Source: Macquaria australasica
Lineage: Eukaryota > Chordata > Actinopteri > Centrarchiformes > Percichthyidae
Direction of reading: 5' to 3'
DNA length: 64,000 nucleotides
Assembly (NCBI GenBank): GCA_005408345.1
Contig: SEMN01001333.1
Span: forward strand, 1-64,000
Of this stretch, positions 58,024-64,000 are shown piece by piece. Within the stretch, counting starts at the first letter, position 1, and every line of letters starts with the position of its first letter. The notes beneath the pieces were generated by a model. The model was given only the letters and a program-made list of their open reading frames with translations. It was not told the origin of the DNA and made no database searches. A program made the position numbers and the translations under genes.

Positions 58024-60746
58024 ATGACGTCCACGTCCATCACCACAGTCGGTGGAGTAGTGGTTGTCACTCAGGTCATCCCTCAGGATGGAAACGCCAT
58101 CCCGCTCCACACTGCTGCCGCCACCCCACAGGCTCCGCCCCCAGCCACAAAGGCCCCGCCTACCCCCCCCACCAAGATGGATGACATGACAGCCGCCTTC
58201 CTGCGGGGGGGGCCTCTGGGTCTCGGGGTCAGACACTGACAGATCAGATATTTAGTGTTCTTACTAGTACAATTTGTTCTTTTGTCTGAGTCCTCACTCA
58301 GTCAGATCTGAACTTACAGACATGTAAAACATATTTTTAGATTCAGTGTGAGGAGATCATTATCTCTGATGTCCATCCAGAAGAAACGTCCATAAATCCA
58401 CTTAGAAACCAGAGAACAAAGAGGCTGCAGAACCTTCCTGAGAATCCTCCTGTTTCTAACTGTTCTTCAGTATCACAGTGATCCAGTGGTAGTTGTCTGT
58501 ACATCCATGGTCCACTGCAGACAGGAGCTGCTGACAGCTCATTCATCTCACTGTTCATGGAGATAAGTTGGTGGTGGGGGGAGTGTCAGGCATTGAAAAC
58601 CCCTGCTTTAGAATGGAAGTCTCCACTTATCAATAGTCTTTTATATCAGAGTTGCAGAGTTTTGAATGCAGGACTTGTATTGGAGTATTCTCACAGTGTG
58701 GTATTGTTACTTTTACTGAGTACTTCTTCCACCGCTGTAATAATGTGTAGTAATTGAGGACTGTGTGTTTGCAGGTTGTCCAGATCTTCATCGGCCTGCT
58801 GTGTATTCTGTTCAGCGGGACCGCCGCCTACTCTCCGATCCTGATCATGCACGCTCCGCTCTGCCTCGCCATCTCTGTACGTACACTTTACTCACAGCAA
58901 GTAACAGATTACTGATCAATAACAGTCTACACCTGGAGTCTGAAACATTAAATCAAAGAGGATAATTGACTCGTGTCTCTGCTTCAGTTCGTGGTCTCTG
59001 GCTCTGTGGTGCTGGCGGCGGCGAGACGGACTTCAGTCGGACGGGTGAGTTTCACACTTCATCTCAACATACGGATGGAAAAAGAGACAATTAGTCGTCT
59101 GTTGTTTTGTTGTATTCACACAAACGTGTTGTGGACGAGGTGGAGGGAGACTGAGCGTCAGCTGCAGGGTCAGAAAAGAGACGAATCTTTAATTTGAGTA
59201 CTGGCTCTGTTAATGACTAAATATCACATGTTCACAAGATTAGATATGTTAAAAACTAGAAACATATAATACTTTTGTTAAACATGGTATATTCATGTAG
59301 TGTATTACTAGAATAAAAAACACTCTTTTATATCTATGTTGGCTCTCCCTGTTAGAGTTACTCATGTTCAGAGGCTCCACAGGCGACCTTCAACAAATAC
59401 ATTTTAGATTTTAGATCCACTTTGGACTCTGATGGACATTTGTCTCTCCGACCAGCAAGAGACTCTGTAGCCTAGCAACAGGTGGAACCGTCAGCCAATC
59501 AGAAGAAGTCTTGAAAATTTGGGTGGAAAAAAGAGTGAACCGCTGATGACCAGGACACATTTTACTGGATCACATTAAAATTAAAGTCAGCATCATCATG
59601 AACCATTCAGCTGTAGAAAACAGAGCTGTGTGTATATATGTATGTGCAGGGATTTGAAAGGACTCAGATTAGATAAGCAGGTTCAGAACTGGATTCAGAT
59701 TTACTAAATCAGGATCAGGTCTGTCTCCCATCTGAACTGTGAGACAGTGAGAGGACTCTGTTCTGACTGAACCTTCAGACCTTGGTCTGTCAGTCTGACT
59801 GTGTGTCTGCTCCGGGTGCAGGTCTGGGCGTCTCTGGTATGGAACCTGATCAGCGTCCTGCTCGGCCTGATGGGTGTGGCTTATCTCTGCTGGCTGCTGG
59901 CTGACCGCCCCCCCTCTGAACGCTTCTGTGACACCAAAACCATCGAGGGGTTCAGTAGCGCTGGTCACAAGATCGACTGCAAGTCTAACATATGGCTGCT
60001 GGACGTAAGTTCATCTCTATGACTGATCCGGGCTGCAGGTCTGGACTGTTCAGGTCCACAGGACTCTGTTTGGGTTTGATTGGACCCTTCAGGATGTTCT
60101 CATGTTATACTGAATATATATCTGATATACCAACATCAACAATCAATACTTTACTCCTTCATTACTTTGGACTGCTCTTCAATCCTAGCCTTTTTTTTAA
60201 AGAATTGTCTGTAAATAAAAACAGGTAAATCTGAGTATCAGATCTGACCCTGTATCAGCAGATAATCAATATTAAAGGATTGGGATAAGGGATTCCAAAG
60301 AATTCTGATTGGATAAAATGCTATTGAGAAATATTTTGTGGTTGTTTTTAAAGGTGAAGTTTCCTGTTAATCACATAGTTTTTAATGTAGTAAATTCAAT
60401 TTTAACAACATTTTTAATCAAATATTATAAGAATAACAGTTTCTCCACAGAGCTGGGAGACCAGATAGATGGCTGACAGAACACAGACAGCACCGTAACA
60501 ATACTGATTGATCTGAAGTCTGCTGACCGGTCTGTGTCTCACTCTGTGGATCCTACTGATGGTTGTTTCAGGTGTGTGTGAACGGACTCCTCGGTCTGCT
60601 CCTGGTTCTGCTCGTCCTGCAGGTCTGTGTCGCCGTCACCGTCTGTGTTTTCTCTGGAAAAGCCATCAGACGCTGCGACCGCAAAACCCCCATCATGGTA
60701 AAACATTTCAAACACACTCCAGTTAGTAGATACATACAGATACACA

Positions 60747-60824
<78 letters not shown>

Positions 60825-61507
60825 ACACAGTATCTGTATATGTATTTTCAGTGTTAGCAGAAAGTTAACAAAAACAATAAACCTGGAGTTTCCAAAGTCC
60901 AGCAGTACTTTGTGAGTTATGAAGTAATTAGTACTTTTTGAGTGACTGAGTTTGAACAGTAAAAGAAAAGTAAAAAGTACTAAAAGTTGTGTCCTGATTC
61001 TTCCCTTGTTTATTATTTAGCTGCGTTTATATTGAGTTTAGCCTGGAAAACAATGAATTCTATAATAAGAGAGTTACATAATGTTACAGTTTTAATGATC
61101 ATTATTCCTACACAGCCCACAAAGTGTATTTTAGTAAGAAGTAATGATCTGGTAGCTGAATAGTTAAAGCTGTAGACAGGCTGAAACACACAAGGTCAAC
61201 AGCATCAATGTCACTTGCACTTCATGTAACCTGACCTGGGTTGTGTCTTTATTTCAGTTAGTATTTCCCTCAGCTAACACAGTGCAAAGATAACGGAAGA
61301 ATATTTTTATATATTACAAAAAACGTCTCCACCTCTGCTGCTCAGAGTTAGAGTTTTTATTCTGTCTTGATGGAACAGTTTAACAGCAGACGGGTTTTTG
61401 GGTTGACCTTTGACCTGCAGGTGGAGGTCCACGGTGGCGGCGCTGTGCTGTCCGGTGCAGCGTCGGAGCTCGGCAGTGACGTCGCCCTGTTGGAGAGCGA
61501 TGACTAG
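58024..61507 (+). CDS. MS4A-family four-pass membrane protein
   Basis: 252 residues from six coding exons: 58024-58227, 58775-58876, 58988-59044, 59822-60004, 60572-60697, 61421-61507. All introns are phase 0. A Pro/Thr-rich cytoplasmic N terminus (about 1-68) is followed by TM1 (VVQIFIGLLCILFSG), TM2 (LCLAISFVVSGSVVLAAA), TM3 (ASLVWNLISVLLGLMGVAYL), an extracellular loop with two cysteines (RFCDTKTIE and HKIDCKS), TM4 (GLLGLLLVLLVLQVCVAVTV) and an acidic C terminus ending LLESDD. The LGVVQI start of TM1 and the loop layout are typical of MS4A (CD20-like) proteins. Members act in membrane signalling or trafficking, often without known ligand. The ATG is the first in frame after a likely acceptor at 57986-57987 (tttcccag). 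Orthology to a given mammalian member cannot be set. Confidence 0.88.
58290..58590. repeat. Duplicated segment, copy 1, in MS4A intron 1
   Basis: Shares ordered words with 62935-63150: tcactcagtcag, attatctctgatgtcca, ctgttcttcagtatcacagt, agttgtctgtacatccat, ggtccactgcagac versus gatccactgcagac, and gagctgctgacagctcattc. Copy 2 is shorter by several gaps. Confidence 0.8.
58655..58740. repeat. Dispersed repeat, 3' half, in MS4A intron 1
   Basis: ttttgaatgcaggacttgta, cacagtgtggtattgtta and gagtacttcttccaccgctg match the end of the repeat at 6655-7155. Confidence 0.65.
59045..59821. other. MS4A intron 3, no feature recognised
   Basis: Non-coding intron with no repeat or RNA recognised. Confidence 0.45.
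60005..60571. other. MS4A intron 4, no feature recognised
   Basis: AT-rich non-coding intron. No exon, repeat or RNA was recognised. Confidence 0.45.
60748..60822. repeat. Palindromic (TG)n(TA)n(CA)n in MS4A intron 5
   Basis: About 26 bases of alternating GT, then about 33 of alternating TA, then about 14 of alternating CA. The outer arms are complementary, so the block can form a long hairpin. Open frames through it are artefacts. Confidence 0.95.
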
Positions 61508-61861
61508 GACAAGATCTCTGAATACCACTAGTAATACTACGGTACTACTACAGCAGAGTACCATCATACTGTGACTCTGCCTGTTATTGTAATCTGCAAT
61601 CATTTTCCAACTGTTTCTTTCTTTCTTTCTCTGCTCTTCATCAGCCCATTTACTATGTTACGCTGCATTCTGGGTAATTTAGGGGTTAATCTGCCAAAGC
61701 TGTGACTGTGTTTAAATATGGAGCAGAAGGTAACATGTCAGGACACACTGAGATACGACCTTATCAAACAGCAGGAGTCAGAGTTTAAAGATGGATGTTT
61801 GTTCAAATATCTGAACTTAATACATTTTATTTTAATGCCGAATTCACCAGAAGACACTTAA

Positions 61862-61867
61862 AATAAA
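61862..61867 (+). terminator. Candidate poly(A) signal of MS4A gene
   Basis: aataaa 355 bp after the stop codon (TAG, 61505-61507). Another aataaa lies at 62143-62148. Confidence 0.4.
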
Positions 61868-62825
61868 GACTGACCAGTTGAAAGCTTTTGACACATTATC
61901 CATAGTTTGTCCCACACAAGGCAAAATTAAACGGACACATTTTTGAAGGGAGTTTGGTGACTTAGCGCCAGTACCACAAAGGAGCATATTTACAGTTACT
62001 GTTTAGTAACAGTTCAGTAGGTGTGTGAATTTAGAAGAGTTGAAAATTACCTTCATGTTGTTGTGCATGTAGTCATCTATCATGAATGTATTTTTAGTTA
62101 AATCAGGTAAAAAATAAATGATCCTTCTTCTTATGAAGCTACAATAAAGCTAGCAAAGCCACTGCTAACGTTGTGTGCTTAACAAATTACTCTACATTCA
62201 ATATCGCCACAAAATTTATAAAACACATTTTTATCAACAAAAACAAACCATAAAAGTACTTTAACAAACTTTATTACAGATGAATTTACCACCGGGATAC
62301 AGCAGACTGGCAACAGAGTTTGGGGTTCACCCCTCAAGTCTGCAGGGGCCCAGCAGAGGGCGCTCATGTTACACACAACAGACCTATAATACAATATTGA
62401 TGAGTAACGTGAAAATGGGAAGTGACTAATAATTAATAACACTACAGGTGTAATCATTAACTCTGCTACTCTTGCACATCCCAATATTGGGATAATATGA
62501 TTTCATGTCTCTTATATTTCACAGTAAATCCCGTTTTAGTTGGTAAATTATGTGTACTGTCACTTTATTGTACTATGGGGGGATTCTGGTCCCAGTCTGC
62601 AGTGTTCATTGTAACAGCAGTTATTTGCCTTTATTCTATAGAACATCTAGTAATGCTGGAATCAGCTGCATAGTCCCAGGGACAGACGGAGAGCTCTGAT
62701 TGGTCCAGATAAAACATGCAGTCTGTCATGTCTCTGAGTCAGAGGTTTCCAAACACGACTAATGGAGGATGTTAAGGTGCTTTAAAACACTCAGCGCTGA
62801 TTGCTGCAATCTGTGTCAGAAATCT

Positions 62826-62945
62826 TCCTCCTCCTCCTCCTCCTCTCCCCCCCCCCTCCTCTCCCTCTCCTCCTCCTCCTCCTCTCCCTCTCCTCCTCCC
62901 TCCTCCCTCTCCTCCTCCTCCTCCTCCTCCTCCTCCTCACTCAGT
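62826..62945. repeat. (TCC)n pyrimidine tract
   Basis: About 115 bp of almost pure C/T made of tcc triplets, with one strand all pyrimidine, directly before the duplicated segment at 62935. Confidence 0.95.
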
Positions 62946-63150
62946 CAGGTCTGAACTCAGACATGAAGCTCATGTTGAATCATTCAGTGAGGCTTCTCAT
63001 TATCTCTGATGTCCAGAACAAACGTCCAGAAAGAACAAAGCTGTTCTTCAGTATCACAGTGATCAGTGACAGTTGTCTGTACATCCATGATCCACTGCAG
63101 ACGGGAGCTGCTGACAGCTCATTCACTCTGATGGTGGGGGGGCAGTTGTG
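62935..63150. repeat. Duplicated segment, copy 2, downstream of MS4A gene
   Basis: Homologue of 58290-58590 (see that entry). It lies about 1.4 kb after the MS4A stop and about 0.7 kb before the possible next-gene exon. Confidence 0.8.
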
Positions 63151-63858
63151 TCACTTAATTCTGCCGGATTTAAACACTTCTGTATGCTTTTATATTCTGT
63201 TTTCATCTGAAAGGTCCCAAACATCTCAAACCTTTTGACTCAAAACAGCTGTTGATGGTTTAATTGTTACCAGATGAAAATGAATTTTTGATATGAGATG
63301 AAGGTGTTTGACTGTAAGAGGCTTCCTGTGTTTGTTTCTGAAAGCTTTTCTGTCTGTACGCAACAGATAGTCAATAAACTGAAGAGTTTTTTCCACATTG
63401 TTTGTTCTTACTGACGAAACATCAATGTTCACTGAATTGATTAATGGATTAGTTGATCAACAGCAATTTTGATCATCTTTTCAAAAAGTGTTTCAGTGTG
63501 ACTTAACAGTTGATTGAACTTAACTCCTAATGAGCCCTTTTTGAAGTAATTATTCAGCTTCAGTTAACTCGTGTGTTTAAGGCGGCAGGGAAACGTGAGG
63601 ATGACTGACAGTATTTTGTTCATTTTGTCTGGACTGTGGGAACAGCTGTCAGTGAAAACATCTGACCTGGAGCTGCTGGATGAGCAGACTAAATGATTAA
63701 TGAAAGGTGAAAATAAGTTATTTGTAGCCCTTGTAATCAGATTACCTTTCCCTGTATGCGAGTACTGTAACCTTCCTGTTTCCAGCAGCTCCGTCCTCAT
63801 CATGACTCTGCTCCATCACACTGCTGCTGCTTTTTGTTGTTACTGATTTTTCTCAGAC
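63150..63858. other. Region between duplicated segment and 3' candidate exon
   Basis: AT-leaning non-coding sequence. No repeat, RNA or reading frame was supported. Confidence 0.4.
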
Positions 63859-63918
63859 ATGACCCTGACGCACCCTGAGCTCAGACCGATCAGGACCACG
63901 GGACTCGCTGCAGCTGAG
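63859..63918 (+). CDS. Possible first coding exon of a following gene
   Basis: ATG at 63859, four bases after an acceptor-like ttttctcag (63848-63856), opens 20 codons (MTLTHPELRPIRTTGLAAAE) that end at a good donor gag/gtgagc (63918/63919). That arrangement resembles a coding exon preceded by a short 5' UTR piece. No family is recognised from 20 residues, and the rest lies past the window edge. Confidence 0.3.
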
Positions 63919-64000
63919 GTGAGCTGATCAATACCTCTGATGTCAGTCTGTATTTCAGCTTCTGCAAAAGAACCAGAGAGAAACAGTGAGTTACTGTCTC

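Noticed and set aside
1..64000. tRNA, rRNA or microRNA genes
   Set aside because: None recognised by eye; a covariance-model search would be needed to exclude small or divergent RNAs.

Overview
The window looks like a piece of a teleost fish chromosome. The evidence is eukaryotic intron-exon structure with GT/AG borders, many dinucleotide and tetranucleotide arrays, and fish-style LINE, hAT and MITE remnants. No bacterial, phage or organellar genes were seen. Four gene models lie on the + strand, and I rebuilt their exons by hand from splice signals, reading frame and protein similarity recalled from the families. (1) 339-9598: the 3' part of a DC-STAMP-domain protein, best DCST1. (2) 13485-35435: a complete ADAM15-like metalloprotease-disintegrin, 25 coding exons, 964 residues. 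(3) 39469-54680: a complete class 4 semaphorin, 14 coding exons, 795 residues. (4) 58024-61507: a small four-pass MS4A-family (CD20-like) protein, 6 coding exons, 252 residues. A possible first coding exon of a further gene sits at 63859-63918. For the three complete genes, the exon lengths sum to an exact multiple of three, which supports the models.

Layout. 1-338 is a minisatellite running straight into a DCST1 splice acceptor. 339-9700 is DCST1 with its poly(A) signal. 9.98-12.83 kb is a pair of related LINE copies, one nested in inverted orientation in the tail of the other. 13.0-13.48 kb is the CpG-rich ADAM15 promoter/5' UTR. Within ADAM15, intron 1 carries a LINE RT fragment and intron 2 a CA array and a 2-kb minisatellite. 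Intron 11 carries a hAT-type MITE with a target-site duplication, and intron 20 a 47-bp tandem repeat. Within SEMA4, the 5.4-kb intron 1 holds three LINE relics and a solo LTR with a perfect 5-bp target-site duplication. The MS4A gene has a dispersed repeat split around its first coding exon.

The DCST1-ADAM15 pair in the same orientation matches the mammalian 1q21 arrangement, as I recall it. The genes are not an operon-like unit: DCST1 is a membrane protein linked to gamete fusion and ubiquitin ligase activity, ADAM15 is a cell-surface sheddase/adhesion protein, SEMA4 is a transmembrane guidance ligand, and MS4A is a tetraspan membrane protein. I did not find a new multi-gene system. The most unusual signals are structural: a splice-acceptor minisatellite that is open in all three forward frames, a 157-bp higher-order minisatellite that appears to have grown from the terminal repeat of a MITE, a palindromic nested LINE insertion, a His/Gly-rich insert in the ADAM15 prodomain, duplicated SH3-ligand exons, and a DCST1 tail that seems to lack most of its RING domain.
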